DNA of 64,000 nucleotides from Rhizopus sp. PT2906 (GCA_025529335.1 JAMYHX010000110.1:1-64000); one strand, 5' to 3'. Positions 35,062 to 46,522 are shown, counted from the first letter of the stretch. The notes: a model not told the origin generated them from the letters alone. Made by a program: numbers and translations.

Positions 35062-35569
35062 AATCCTAATCCGGGTGTCTGAATTTAAAAATAAAGTTCG
35101 AAAAAGGCTATCCACAATAAAAAAGACCTCTCCTTATTTTTTTGTAACATTCACAAAGGGTTCAATGGATGATATTTGATATTTTTATTTTCTATAATGG
35201 AAGAGAAATGTACTACTAATACTACTACTGCTGATACTACTACTAAATCTAATATTACTACCACTACCACGGACTGTTACTGTTGTGTAAACATATGACA
35301 AAAAAATGAATCATGTATATATATATATATATATAAAAAGAGTTGGCATAAAGAAAAATACAATGAAAGAGTATATAGTACAGGGAAAGATAATATAAAA
35401 TACAAGAATCTTTTGCATAGAAGATGTATATGTTGTTGTATATAAACGATTGTTGAATGTCACCATAAACATGATAGTTTCTTAAAGGATGAGAAAAAAA
35501 AAAGAATGAAAAAGAGAGAGAGAGAGAGAGAGAGAGGGAGGGAGAGAAAGTGAAATAGATGTAACTGAT
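35062..35569. repeat. 3' flank with simple repeats
   Basis: No gene seen. Contains ACTACT-type triplets (about 35212-35275), a TA microsatellite (about 35316-35333) and an AG microsatellite (about 35512-35536). Probably the 3' untranslated region of the zinc-finger gene. Confidence 0.5.
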
Positions 35570-36419
35570 TTAACCAAAAGTACTGACGATATTTGCTAAA
35601 TGTAAAAGACTCGAGAGAGGCTTCTCGGAAGCTTTGGATTCCCAGTGAGATTGTTGTTGTTGTTGTTGTTGTTGCTGCTGCTGTTGTTCAGGTTTTTGCA
35701 AGTGTGGAAGTTTGGCTAATTCTACTGGTTGATGACGATAATGAAGATAATGATTGGGTTGGGGTGGAGGAGAAATGGTATAAAAAGTAGGAGGTGGAAG
35801 GATATGGTTGAATTGAGGAGATGGACAGGATGAGCAAGTAAAGGATGAAGTAGAAGAACAAGTAGAAGAAGTCGACAGGGTTCTTCTCGGGCGAGAAATC
35901 GGTCTGTCTTGCTTTAAATCAAAAGGAGGGTAAGGTAAACTAGGCATAGTGATTGCTCTTCGTGGCCTGGTCTGAGTATACTTTGGCTCCTGAACAGAGT
36001 GGCAATAGGGAGCCTTTGGAATAGACTTTTTTAATTGCTGTTGACGGCGTGCTTTTTGAGAGAGATGGGTACGATAATGTTGCATCATATTGTCTTGGCG
36101 AGAGAAACGACTAGGGCATCCAGGATGAAGGCAATGAAAGTTCTTTTCACCAGTGTGAATTCTATTATGACGTGCAAGATGACCACTAAAATACAACGTT
36201 AATGAATGTCAATTTCTAAAGGTTGTTTTCACCATACCTTGTAGTAAAGCTCTTATTACATCCAGGTTCAGTACAATGATACTTTCTTCTGACTGTAATG
36301 GTTGTATTGGCCGAGTTTAATGAATTCATTTTATAATTTGCTGGTGTACTTTCATTTAAGAGACTAACATGTCTACCAGAAGCATCCTTGATCGACAAGA
36401 CTAAATCGTTGTTACACAT
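35570..36419 (-). CDS. C2H2 zinc-finger transcription factor
   Basis: Exons 36238-36419 and 35570-36185 give 265 residues. Two adjacent C2H2 fingers are formed only when the intron is removed. Finger 1 is YHCTEPGCNKSFTT joined to SGHLARHNRIH. The linker is TGEKN. Finger 2 is FHCLHPGCPSRFSRQDNMMQ followed by HYRTH. All zinc ligands are present. The GHLARHNRIHTGEK plus RQDNMMQHYRTH pair is typical of fungal two-finger stress or morphogenesis regulators. The rest is basic and low-complexity: Ser/Pro-rich, then a glutamine run encoded by CAA/CAG at about 35650-35690. Nuclear DNA binding is inferred. The start is the first ATG after an in-frame stop. Confidence 0.88.
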
Positions 36420-37573
36420 AGTAAAGATAAATAAGATGAAAAGAAGGAATAAAAAATTGGAAATAGGGAAATCAAAAGGACATATTTATATCTTCAACTT
36501 GATCATTGTAAATTTTAAGGGATACACAAAAAGTGCACTGATTTAAAAAAACGTGGATCGCGACCTCCTCCTTTCTTTGCCCCCCTTTCTTTCTCCTTGA
36601 TACAACTTCGCCCTGCATTACCAAAACAGAAATAGTGAACAACGTGTTGGCAAACGTGAAATAAAAAAAACTGCCTCTTACCATCTCTGCTGTATATATA
36701 TTTTTGGCCCATCAGATATTGATATACATACATACATACGATGAGGAAACCTTAACCAGTTATAAATTAGATTTGCCACACAATAAAAATAGCTATACGG
36801 CAAACAATAAAATTGCATCAGATCAACTTTTTTTGAAATAACAGGTCAAATTTCAATCTTTATTTTAGTTATTAAAAAAAGGACCAACATCTATTGTCTT
36901 GTTCTCTTTATGTTATAATCATACTCTTCTTTTTATTTTATTTTTATTTGCATCATTCAGGTTCAGAACAAGTCAAGGGTAGGGCCTTTGTGTATCTTAT
37001 AGCGATAAAAAGGAGTACATACACTGACGTATACCTGATAGTCTTTTTCTACTCCTTTAAAATGCCACGTTTTAGAGACCCCTTAAAGTAATTGATAATT
37101 ATAGTAACACAACCAGAGGGCAAACAACTAAGGGTACCCTTCATATAAAAACGCACAAGCCTATTGTTTAACCTCAGGGACCTTTTATTAACCACGTTTT
37201 TCAAAAAAGCTCAATGACACCCATTAAGGGAACAAAACAGGAAGTGAAAAGGAACTGGATGGCAAATTGCGCCTTTTGTGGCAATGTTTCTTTTTCTAAA
37301 TTCTTTTTTTTTTTCACAAGATGCTTTTATTAAACATTGAATAATTATCACCGCACGACGATCTTTATTTATTTTATATCCTAACAATCAAGATTTAATC
37401 AGCAGCTTTTAATCAAAACATCAACCATGTATATTAAAAGTATAATGCAAATGAAGGGTTTAAGTTTGCCTGTCAGCAAACAAAGAGAAGAAAGACTATA
37501 TGCGTCATGCTGCCTGCTATCCTTTTTAAAAGGGGAGATGGGTTACCTCTTTTGACGTGTAACAGGGGTCTAA
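36420..37573. other. Intergenic region upstream of the zinc-finger gene
   Basis: No gene supported. Contains short CATA reiterations near 36725-36737 and T/A-rich runs. Small open frames at 36472-36733 (minus) and 36894-37091 (plus) lack motifs and look like AT-rich chance frames. The part nearest 36420 likely holds the zinc-finger gene promoter. Confidence 0.35.
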
Positions 37574-37985
37574 TCAGGAATAAGGAGCAATATTAAGTTC
37601 GCCAAGAGGGTGCAGTTGGATATGGCCACTGAACCACTCTTCTTTGGGGACATCATCCCCTTTCCCTGTTGTTTGTCTGCACTCGGAAGTACGGATGGTC
37701 AACCGACATAGTAACGGGGAAAGGTCATTGTAGTGGGGAGGAATAAAGAGAAAAAGTGGCAAAATGGAGCATCTTGATTGTCGATCAGGTAAAACTCATC
37801 TTTACGCTCCACATGTGTAAGACCATACAAGACCTATTTTTTTTTTTTTTTCTTGTAATAAAATACTGAATAGCTTGGTCATGTGAATTTGTCTGATCGT
37901 CGCCACCAATGATAATACCAAAGCACAATGGCCTGCAATGCGTATACCAATGTGCGTAACACAAGGAGTTAATTAACACAGGGTT
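37574..37985 (-). pseudogene. Coding-like relic, family unknown (minus strand)
   Basis: Three blocks in different minus-strand frames read like protein. An upstream block has CFGIIIGGDDQTNSHDQAIQ. After an A15 tract that lacks a GT donor comes YGLTHVERKDEFYLIDNQDA. After a frame change near 37755 the last block contains GKGDDVPKEEWFSGHIQLHP and ends at a TGA at 37574-37576. An intron plus frameshifts would be needed to join them, so it is scored as a relic. It could still be a real gene if the A-tract length is wrong. Family not recognised. Confidence 0.35.
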
Positions 37986-38334
37986 ACAAACATGTCAGAA
38001 AATTGGTAGACACAGCACATTATTGCCAAGGACTATTGTTGAATAAACCAAGTCTCTGCTATAATTATATATACACTGAAAAATCAATGCGACCATTTGT
38101 ATTGTTTGAAGATTATACTATTGTCACAATGAATGAGATGAACATGGCTTGTCAATGAAAATCAGCATCACGTGCTTAAATCCAATGCAGTGATCAATGT
38201 ATACATATGTTATGTATTGTGAATCCAAAGAGAAATTTATATAAAAGCTCAATATTGTGCGCCCCCTCTTTTTTTTATATCAAAATGCCAAGAAAGTGAC
38301 AAAGTATTTGTTACTTTCAATAGCGACTTAATAG

Positions 38335-38374
<40 letters not shown>

Positions 38375-39200
38375 TATTGTTCACCGAGTATATCGACCAG
38401 ATCGAAAAACATGAGACAATAATGATATTTGGGCCTACTTACTATACCCATTATCATTCATACTCTTACCTTTAGTCAAGGTAGCTGTCTCCTTGATAGT
38501 TTCGAACTTTTATAGATCATAAAGGAGTGTATGACGATCCTTACTGGTGCTATGCCGGATCAGAGAGGCTGGAACAAAACTTTCTTTTGTGCAGCTGCAT
38601 TAAGCCTCTCTTAGACATTTGATAGCATCTAGAGCACAAGAACATTATAGTGACCATGAATGAATCGCTTTGGGGGATTCAATTGGTTTGCCTTATTATA
38701 TGATTCTGCTTGCTTCTTGTCTATTAATTATATACTAATATAGGTATAGTACCAAATATATGGGTCGTCCATAGTGTCATATGCTTCTAAACATGCGACA
38801 TCTACTTTAAAACACGTGACATTGATTTTGATATGTTACAGAAATCCATTTATAATTTCAATAACGTTGGCGATATTTAGAACCTACATAAGTAGGTTCA
38901 AGGGGGGGGCTTGCTTCCGAAGTATACTTGGATACATGGTGCATATACGTAAATCATTTCCCTTTAAAAAGCCTTTGGATTGCTATGTTATAGTTAAAAT
39001 ATGTTTATACATTCTCAAGGCTAGCCTCATTCATTCCTTTTCTTTTGTATTTTCTTAAAACAAAATGCAAGATAGAAAGATTAAGCTATGGTGCATCCCC
39101 TTACAGTGGATCATACAATCATTCAATATTGCTTTATTTGTAAAGTATAAATCGCCTGATGTTATGTTGTTTAGTTTGAACCAACTTTGCATGGTAGACG
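37986..39200. other. Gene-poor stretch with a TA microsatellite
   Basis: No gene supported. It includes a TA repeat at about 38336-38372 flanked by TAGGAATA and TCCTATTG, so the surrounding DNA could form a hairpin. A G-run lies at about 38902-38909. The 94-codon frame at 38774-39058 shows no motif and was not called. Confidence 0.4.
38336..38372. repeat. TA dinucleotide microsatellite
   Basis: About 18 TA units in a row, with flanks GGAATA and TATCC that extend the self-complementarity. Seen directly. Confidence 0.9.
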
Positions 39201-40035
39201 ATGGCAACTTTGCTGGTTACAGCAACTGTGACACATAGAAACCGTAAGTGTTGCAAATATCCCAATCATGCTGCTAATGAATGATAGCCATGACAATGCA
39301 CCTTGCCGTCATACACCCCTTACTGATCTGGATCTATGTTATTCATTTGAGTAAGTTACTTGGTTACGCACTACATTGCTAATTTACCAAACTGGTAGGC
39401 TGTATTGGATTCGTACCTGTCATTGGCACCATTCTTTCACTTAATGCAAGTAATTTAACCTTATTTCTTATTTCTAAACACATGACTATAGGCTTCGTAT
39501 GGGTCAATCGTGTTTTTTAACTCTATTTACTGGGTGAATACCGTCATCAACATCTATATTGGACAAACAATCAACTTTATATTATTCATCACCAACAGAC
39601 AAGAAACAATAAGAGCGTGCAATTTTGCCAATGCAAGTCAAGACGGGACCTCGAATGATTTGCTTGTTTTATTGGATTTAAAGTTAGGATCTACCTTTGG
39701 CTTTGTTGACTGTAACCAAGCTGCTCAAGCTGGCTTGATCGGCCTTGGTTCCTGTTTGTTTGTGGGGTGTATCTTTACGGTAAGAGCATGTTGAACTATA
39801 TGAAACTTTTTATTAAATCATTCAAAAGACTTGGTATGGATTCATTATCAATAAATGGACAAGAGGTCTGGATAAGAATCACATAGGATGGCGTGCAAGA
39901 AATGCAACGTGGAACGATCATCTAGATGACTTGGCATCGACTTATGCACAAGACAGGCAGAATGCACCTACTTATTCAACAGAAAAAGGGACTAGATCGT
40001 TCTCTAGCATGCTGAAGAAATTCTTTCAGAAATAA
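39201..40035 (+). CDS. Four-helix membrane protein, unknown function (5' exons uncertain)
   Basis: The last two exons are clear: 39492-39779 (phase 0 at both ends) and 39829-40035, ending in TAA. They encode hydrophobic segments (IVFFNSIYWVNTVINIYIGQ and AGLIGLGSCLFVGCIF), a luminal or extracellular loop (FANASQDGTSNDLLVLLDLK, with FVDCNQAAQ) and a polar C-terminal tail rich in Ser and Lys. This looks like the four-span proteins common in Mucorales. Upstream, ATG at 39201 with exons 39201-39243, 39288-39350 and from 39399 gives hydrophobic sequence (LAVIHPLLIWIYVIHL), but I could not join the 39399 exon to 39492 without a frame clash. The start and the first exons are therefore provisional. 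Only 11 nt separate its stop from that of the convergent WD40 gene. Confidence 0.6.
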
Positions 40036-40046
40036 ACAACACTTTA

Positions 40047-41227
40047 TTATTCATCGTCAGAAAGAAGTTCTGCCAGTTCTCTCTCTTCTTCCTCTGTCAA
40101 ACCGGTATCTTTTGCTTGCTCTTTTTTCTTTTTATTTTCTCTTGTTTCGTTATATTCTTTTATAGATGCTGCGTTGAGAGGCCAGCGTCGGATAGAGCAA
40201 TCCAATGATCCGCTATAGATGGTTGATCCATACATCTCTAAACTGCTTACTTCATCAAAATGTCCTTCAATAACACATACAAGTTGACCAGACTATATTT
40301 TTGTAGGGTTATTGTTTGTTTTATAAAGCAAAAAAAAAAAAAAAAAAAAAAAAATCAAACTTACAGCGATATCCCAAACACGAATCTCATCATCACTAGA
40401 GCCTGTGACGACATAAGGACCAGCCAAGGCGAGCGATTTGACACGATCAGGATGTTCTATTGTCATATCTACTACTCCAGTATCCGTATTCCACCTACGA
40501 ACTGTTTTATCCGCTGAAGCAGTCCAGAGATCATCCTCCCAGACGCGAATGCCGTAGATGCTGGTATCATGGCCGGTATATGTTTTTTGTACTTTCATCG
40601 TCTTGGCGTCCCATCTGATCACTATACCATCTGAAGAAGCAGAATAGATCGACTGTCCGTCCAGAGAGATGGCTAAGCTTTCGATAGGTCGTCTATGTTG
40701 CTTTTCAGAAGCTGTACATTCCAAGCTGTCAAGATTCCATCGACGCAAGAAACAATCGGATGAACCCGAGTAGAGTGAATCGCCAGAGACAACAAGTGCT
40801 TTTACAAAATCAGTGTGTCCTTCGAGTGTTGCAAGACATTCTCCAGATTTGGCGTCCCATTTTTTAATCGTCTTGTCCCAGGAACCTGTCCAGATCGTGT
40901 CGTCTTTGCCAATAACTACCGAAGTAACAGGGCCATTATGTCCCTTGAATAGCTTGACACTTTTCATCGTCTATGTATATACATGAGATGATATCTTTTT
41001 CAAAAGAAGGGTCAACTTACTGATCTTTCCATCTTTCTGACTTGGAATCCAGATTCTGCAATATAAATGTACTTGCCATCTGGACTTATGCAGAGAGAAA
41101 GTGCCTTTGAGGACAACTTGACTGCATCACCCGCTGTATAGTTATATTTGGCTTCTTTTTCTTTTTGTTTTGCAATTTCAGCATCTGTTTGAAAGAATGC
41201 TCCTGATTCTTGACTAATATTCACCAT
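40047..41227 (-). CDS. WD40-repeat protein
   Basis: Exons 41021-41227, 40365-40970 and 40047-40292 join in phase to 352 residues. After a short N-terminal helix (DAEIAKQKEKEAKYNYTAGD) the protein is essentially one seven-bladed propeller. Blades visible are KALSLCISPDGKYIYIAESG, LFKGHNGPVTSVVIGKDDTI, TLEGHTDFVKALVVSGDSL, CTASEKQHRRPIESLAISLD, TYTGHDTSIYGIRVWEDDL, EHPDRVKSLALAGPYVVTG and IEGHFDEVSSLEMYGSTIY. WDxxx dipeptide ends (IKKWD, IRVWD) are conserved. The tail is acidic (EEEERELAELLSDDE). No catalytic domain is attached, so it should be an interaction platform; the pathway cannot be told. The intron at 40293-40364 contains an A-run of about 25 on the plus strand. Confidence 0.85.
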
Positions 41228-41282
41228 TACACAACACAAAATAAATAAAAAAAAGAGAGAAAACGGAGCTCAAAACTTTATT

Positions 41283-42549
41283 TTAACTCAAGAGGTCTTT
41301 GGGTGTCGTTCTTCTGGCATACTTGGGAAATGGTGGTTTCGTATCTTGATTGGGTACTGGAGGAGGAGGTATGTTATCTGAATTTGGTTTATTATTAATA
41401 GCGGTATATGCTGGTATATGGGTGAATGTATTGCTGTTGTTATCATCATCGTCAAAGGGACTACGTAACTCGGTCGAGTGGAATGGATTGTTTGTTGATT
41501 GCAGTTCTTGCTTTCGAATCGAAGGTGATTGGTATACGAATTTTTGTGTTAATAATAGTGATCTTCCTGGGTTATTATTATTATTATTATTCAACTCATG
41601 CAAAGAAAGTGAGGATCGTGATGAGTGAAGTTGTTCTTGGAGGTCAAATGGTTGTGTATATGTAGCTGCGTTGCCTGCTGATTTTGAACGAGAGTGTGTA
41701 TATTCGCTTTTGGGTAGAGGTGAAGGTTGCGTAAAGAGTGGAGGCGCACTGGGCGCAGTCCAAAGATCACCACTTGGATAATAAAAATCCATGACTGTAT
41801 CTTGTCGTTCTGATTCAGGTACAGGATGATGTGTTGTAAATGGTCCGATATAAGAGTGTCTGTTGTTGTCATCTACTGATGATCGTGTCTCTGGTCCCCA
41901 CCAAGTTCTTCGTCCAACTTGCTTATCATTGTTCGTCCTAGGTGTGACAGTAACATCAGGTTTGATCAAGGCATCAATGGCGTTGGTATGAAAGTGGGGT
42001 ATAGGTGCTGCATATATACAATTAGTCTGATATCATAATTATATTGTTATTATTATACCTCCCAAGTACACTAATGCTTTGCTAATCTTTCGACCATTTT
42101 GTGCATGAGCTATTAATCTAAGCATTGCAAAGAACTGTAGTTGATCAAGCCCATCGCCTGCTGTTTCGAATAAAGCCAAGATCTATATTATTTTTATTCA
42201 GTCCAAAGAAAAAATAAAGTGTCAACCTGTGTGTGTGTGTTATTACTTGCTCAAGTTTATCATCTTCCAAAGTACAACCCTTGAGAAATTTCAAGATGGT
42301 TTGATTGTTTATTCTACCAATATTAAAGGGGTCAAGGTCTTTCCACCATGACTGATAAGCTGGTCTCTCCATCTCTGACAAGTCTGATAGATTAATAGCA
42401 GGTGGTTCATTGGCTTGTGTTGTCTCAAATGCATCATTACTACTACTATTGTAAGTGCGAGTTGAAGAGTGTCTTTTTATGAATTGATGTGGTCGTCTCT
42501 CTTCCATTGGTTTCTGTGAACGATGAAAGACATTCTTTATTCTGTTCAT
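41283..42549 (-). CDS. EH/EF-hand-like domain protein with Pro/Ser-rich tail
   Basis: Exons 42247-42549, 42059-42182 and 41283-42007 join in phase to 383 residues. The N-terminal part is basic (MNRIKNVFHRSQKPMEERRP). Next comes an EH-like pair of EF-hands: YQSWWKDLDPFNIGRINNQT with helix ILKFLKGCTLEDDKLEQIL, then FETAGDGLDQLQFFAMLRLI. Several calcium-ligand positions are missing, as is usual in EH domains. The remaining ~230 residues are disordered, rich in Ser, Pro and Asn, and end in a Pro run (IPPPPVPNQDTKPPFP). EH proteins bind NPF motifs in endocytosis; such a role is only suggested. The start is the first ATG after a TTTAG splice-like site, so an extra 5' exon is possible. Confidence 0.7.
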
Positions 42550-42936
42550 TACTAAATATAAAGCAATTAAAATGATACGTGGGCGTAATAATATAAAAAT
42601 ACGTGGCACAATGACCAAAATGGATATGTTAAACAGCGTTTTTTTTTTTTTTTTATAAAATGCTGTAAAGTCACTTTATGCAATCAATCATTTCATGAGA
42701 AATAGGATAACGAAATGGTTTTCTAGATAAAGCTTATATATATACTCTTGTGTTCTTTTAGATAAAGAGAGTAAGAAAGAAGCATAGAGTCAACTGTCAT
42801 TGTTGTTGACTCTAAAATTGGTAAAGCTGTAACATTAAAATACAAAGTCATTCTCCTCTCCTTATTAAGGTGTCTTTCTCTTTTTTTTTTTCTTCTTTCT
42901 TTCTTTCTTTCTTTTTCTTTTTTAAACTTCTTTATA
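42550..42936. promoter_or_regulatory. Divergent promoter region (EH-like / ERGIC-53-like genes)
   Basis: 387 bp between two divergent starts. Long pyrimidine-rich tracts, including a TTTCTTTCTTTC repeat, run to just before the lectin ATG at 42937. GTCAACTGTCATTGTTGTTGAC at about 42790-42811 is an imperfect palindrome. Shared promoter by position. Confidence 0.4.
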
Positions 42937-44906
42937 ATGAAGGTCTATAGTTTATTTATAGTTACGGCTTTATTATTAGAAACTTGTTCAGCTGGCATCT
43001 GGGGTTCATCTGAGGTTCATCAAGTAGATCCCCAACAGGCAGAAAAAGACTTGCCTGATACTCCAACGTCAAAATATGATTACAAGTTATCGTTCAAGAA
43101 GCCTTATTACTATAATGATTCAGTTCCTTTTTGGTCCACGGGCGGAGGTAAAGAAAATGACGCGTCTGCTTTAGCTAATACGTTTAGATGTGCTTCAGGG
43201 GGAGGACTTTATTCGACTTTCACCTTCTATCCCAAATACAAAAGGATGGATCTGGTCTGATAGACCCAATCCATATGAAGAGTGGGAAACAGTAGTTGCT
43301 TTCAAGGTATCTGGAACAAGTATGCACGGTGGTCGTGGTTTAGCCTTTTGGTATACAAAAGATAGTAAACAATCAGGCCCCATTTTTGGTTCAAAGGACA
43401 AATGGGATGGTTTAAGCATTTGGTTAGACTCGGCTAATCCAGTGGTAAGAGAAATGCATTTAAAAGACAAAAAAAAAAAAAGCTGACACCTATCAGAATC
43501 ATAAAGCTTCTACAATGGCTATATTAAATGACGGCACATTATCGTTTGCATCCGGCGTCGATCCTCGTAAACATGCACTTGGAACATGCTCTATTACTTA
43601 TCGAAATTCGCCTACTCCTGCATATCTTAAAGTCACTCTAAAAGATAATACATTAACAGTATGTGTGTATAATCTACTTTTCTTATTCTTCAACTCATTC
43701 ATCCAATGTAGGTCTATTTGGATAACAGCGGTGAAGGAAAAGATTATCGTATCTGTTTACAAAGATCAGGCATCAAGTTACCTACTGGCTACTTTTTTGG
43801 TATTTCTGTAAGTGCTTCTCTTTTTATTATTGTTGTTTACTCACACTCTTTGTTAGGCGTATTCCCATACACCTGCAGGTAAAATAAGAGACATGAATTG
43901 AGAGTATAGCGATCAACCCCATGTTTTATAGATGATCACGATGTCATCTCCTTTGAGACAAGACAACTAAACCCACCCAAGAAGACATCTGTAAGTCTTG
44001 TGTGTTTAAGTATACATAATCTCATTTAATTGGAACAGCGTCCAAAGCGTCCATTGGAAGAAGAGAAGAAGAAGAAAGGCGAAGAGTTCAGTGGGATTGA
44101 CGATGAACAAAAACAGGTAAGAAAAAGCATGAGTCATTATTTGAGCGATGCAATCTTATGCATCATTTAGAGAATTCAAGAAGCCGAATATCAAATGAGA
44201 AAATTACGAGAGTCTGGTAATGACATGAGTCATGAAGTGGCCGTTACCATGGTAAGGCATCAGTGAATTCAAATATAAAAAGCTAATGTCCTTTTAGTCT
44301 GCTATTTATGATACCCAAGTAAGAACTATTGAAAGACTTGAAGTATTACAACTTCAGATCGAAGCATTGGGTGCACCTACTCCTGAATCAATTATTGCTG
44401 GTAATTATGAAAATGTAAAGAGGAATAGTCAAGGCGATAGTGGGTAAGTATCATACATTCAAATATAAATAGAGACTAAAATGAAATAAAGGGTTAGTAT
44501 CGAGTTAAGTCGTAGAGTAGATGAAATACGTGAAGAAACAAAAAAGAGCTCTGCTCAATTTGAAAGACTTGCCAGTGATCAAAGTCGTCAGATAAAGGAA
44601 CTTCAGAATTCTATTCGCAAGCTAGAGCAAACGCTATCTGGTTTAGATGTAAGTTTCTCGTTTTGTCTTGTATAAATGGGTACAAAACTAACAAAAAACT
44701 ACGACTAGACGCGTATTCTATCTCAATCAGACATGATACAAAACCAAATGAAAGAAGTCAATCTTCATTCAAGTGAAACCAGAGGTGCCATGTTTACATT
44801 CTTCAAATACATCTTTTACATCTTCCTCGTACAGATTGTCATCGTCTTTGCTGGATCGCTTTATTCAAAATTACGTGTAAATCATCACGATAAAAAGTTT
44901 GTTTAA
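42937..44906 (+). CDS. ERGIC-53/EMP47-like L-type lectin cargo receptor
   Basis: A type I membrane lectin that carries glycoproteins from ER to Golgi. Eleven exons join in phase: 42937-43147, 43188-43444, 43497-43658, 43712-43807, 43857-43878, 43932-43990, 44039-44116, 44171-44251, 44298-44443, 44492-44648 and 44709-44906; 488 residues. Parts in order: a signal peptide (VYSLFIVTALLLETCSAG); the L-type lectin domain with LSFKKPYYYNDSVPFWSTGG, DFIRLSPSIPNTKGWIWSD, HGGRGLAFWYT and WDGLSIWLDSANP; a basic/acidic linker; coiled coil (RVDEIREETKKSS onward); a transmembrane helix (FFKYIFYIFLVQIVIVFAG); and the tail RVNHHDKKFV. The end KKFV is a KKxx retrieval signal whose Phe also fits ER export, close to the mammalian KKFF. 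The stop codon overlaps that of the EMC8/9 gene. Confidence 0.93.
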
Positions 44907-45618
44907 ATAAATTCATTTAACCAATCTAATGACGCGTCTTCTAAAGCTTCATCAAAATCATGCAGATCTTTGTATTTTGATGATGCAATCAGTTCTTGAC
45001 TTTTGGCCGAGGCTGCCTCTTGAATTGTCAGTTGATTTGTCACTTTCCATTGATTATCTGTATATACATGTGGCTATGATAGCAAGATAAGTCATTTATT
45101 AAATATATAACATAATTGACTTACTATAAATGCTGCTTCATCTGGTTGAGAGAAGGTCTTGTTGTTGATCTATGTCCATTATTATTATTATTATAGTAGG
45201 TCCTATATTACATCTATCTCTTTATTACCAAAAACACAACACAATGTCCACATTGTTTTCGTATTGTTTCAGCAACATGTTTAGTTCCATCAGATAATCT
45301 AGTATCATCCTTGTCTTCATTAGCATGATACCAGCCAATGATGGTTAGTTTATGATCATGTGCATAAATCTCTGTCTATTATTAAATATATTAGCATAAG
45401 ATAGAAAAAACTTGATATATTCTAACCTGGCGTAATGCAACTTCAAGCATGGGTGATAAGGTAATCCAATGATGAAAGAAAGGAATAGCCTTAGTGATGT
45501 GTAGATTTGAACCATTTGCTTTTCCAAGCAATACACCACACACATTATATGCAGGGTATTTGGCTGCATGAAGCAAAGGAATCGCATGGGCTGAAACATC
45601 TAGTTGTATAGAAGTCAT
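44903..45618 (-). CDS. ER membrane protein complex subunit 8/9 (EMC8/9)
   Basis: Subunit of the EMC insertase that places tail-anchored and multi-pass proteins in the ER membrane. Exons 45427-45618, 45229-45375, 45125-45169 and 44903-45073 join in phase to 184 residues, slightly short for EMC8. The fold is an MPN-like domain without the metal site. Family marks are HAAKYPAYNVCGVLLGK, ITKAIPFFHHWITLSPMLEV, LTIIGWYHANEDKDDTRLSD and ASLDWLNEF at the end. There is no signal or membrane helix, as expected for the cytosolic face of the complex. Its TAA is read from the same TTTAAA as the stop of the convergent lectin gene, so the two coding regions overlap by 4 nt. Confidence 0.9.
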
Positions 45619-45872
45619 GGTTTAATAATAATAATAAAAAAAGAGAGGCAAATTTTATTCAATGGCGCAAATATTGCTTTTTTTAATTTTTTTATTGTAG
45701 AAAAGAGAAGGGGGGGAAGGGCATCATTGGTGTGTGAATATAATATATTATATAAATGTATATGTATGTTATGTGTACTTGTGAAATATATATGTATGTA
45801 TGTGTGTGTGTGTATATGTGTGTGTGTCAATCTATGTACAATAATAATAATAATAATAATAATAAGTTGTTA
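45619..45872. repeat. Spacer with TG and AAT microsatellites
   Basis: Contains a TG/TATG-rich tract (about 45781-45826) and an AATAAT run (about 45841-45866). No gene. Probable upstream region of EMC8/9 and 3' end of the orphan gene. Confidence 0.6.
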
Positions 45873-46295
45873 TTACAAGACCATATCTCTTAATTCATGA
45901 ATCATGTCTTCATCCACAATGGAAGATAAAAGTTCTTTCAGCTTGTGTTGATTGTTGTTAAATAATGAAGATCTTCTCTTTTGTCTTTTACATATCCTAC
46001 TTTGTTGACGGTCCAATGTTTTACGTAACAGCTGGTCTAGTGTCTGAGCATGTAGTTTAATATCTCTTTTCTCATCTTGAATATCATCTTGTAGTGTAAT
46101 AAGTTCTTGTTGTGGTGAAGGTGGAGGTGCTATTGGCTTATAATAATCCTCATCTTCACTATGTCTTGCTCTTATTTCTTCATCTTCTTCATTTATTATC
46201 AAGTCATCTGAGCAATCAGAGTCGATTATCAGACTACTACTATTATTACTACTGCTACCAAGACCACTACGACCAGTTCTATTACAATAATTCAT
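45873..46295 (-). CDS. Orphan protein, acidic with a basic helical C-terminus
   Basis: A 140-residue frame from an ATG placed just after a TTTTACAG acceptor-like site, so a leader intron is possible. The N-terminus is Ser/Asn/Gly-rich and acidic (DSDCSDDLIINEEDEEIRAR). A predicted coiled coil follows (LITLQDDIQDEKRDIKLHAQ, LDQLLRKTLDRQQS), then a basic patch (KRQKRRS) and a short amphipathic helix (LKELLSSIVDEDMIHELRDM). I do not recognise the family. The basic patch could be a nuclear signal. The regular helical heptads make chance translation less likely. Confidence 0.5.
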   Translation of the reverse strand: MNYCNRTGRSGLGSSSNNSSSLIIDSDCSDDLIINEEDEEIRARHSEDEDYYKPIAPPPSPQQELITLQDDIQDEKRDIKLHAQTLDQLLRKTLDRQQSRICKRQKRRSSLFNNNQHKLKELLSSIVDEDMIHELRDMVL

Positions 46296-46522
46296 TGTTA
46301 TTACTGTAAAAGAAATAAAAGAATAAAAAGAATAAAAGTTTTTTTTTCTATTTTTTTTTTATATTGAATCCCCGGTTCACATATATTTTGTTCATGGGCG
46401 CACGATCAATAAAGTGTATTTGGGTTTGACTGTATTTGTTAGTTTATGCAGTACTACTACTACGACGCAGGATAAGCAAGTCTTTTTCTTTTTCTTTTTT
46501 TTTCCTCTCTTTTTGACAACTA

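Noticed and set aside
42937..43260. Reading through 43148-43187 as coding in the lectin gene
   Set aside because: Removing this 40-nt GT..AG intron restores the lectin motif order (PFWSTGGDVLQ, then DFIRLSP), whereas reading through it ends in a stop.
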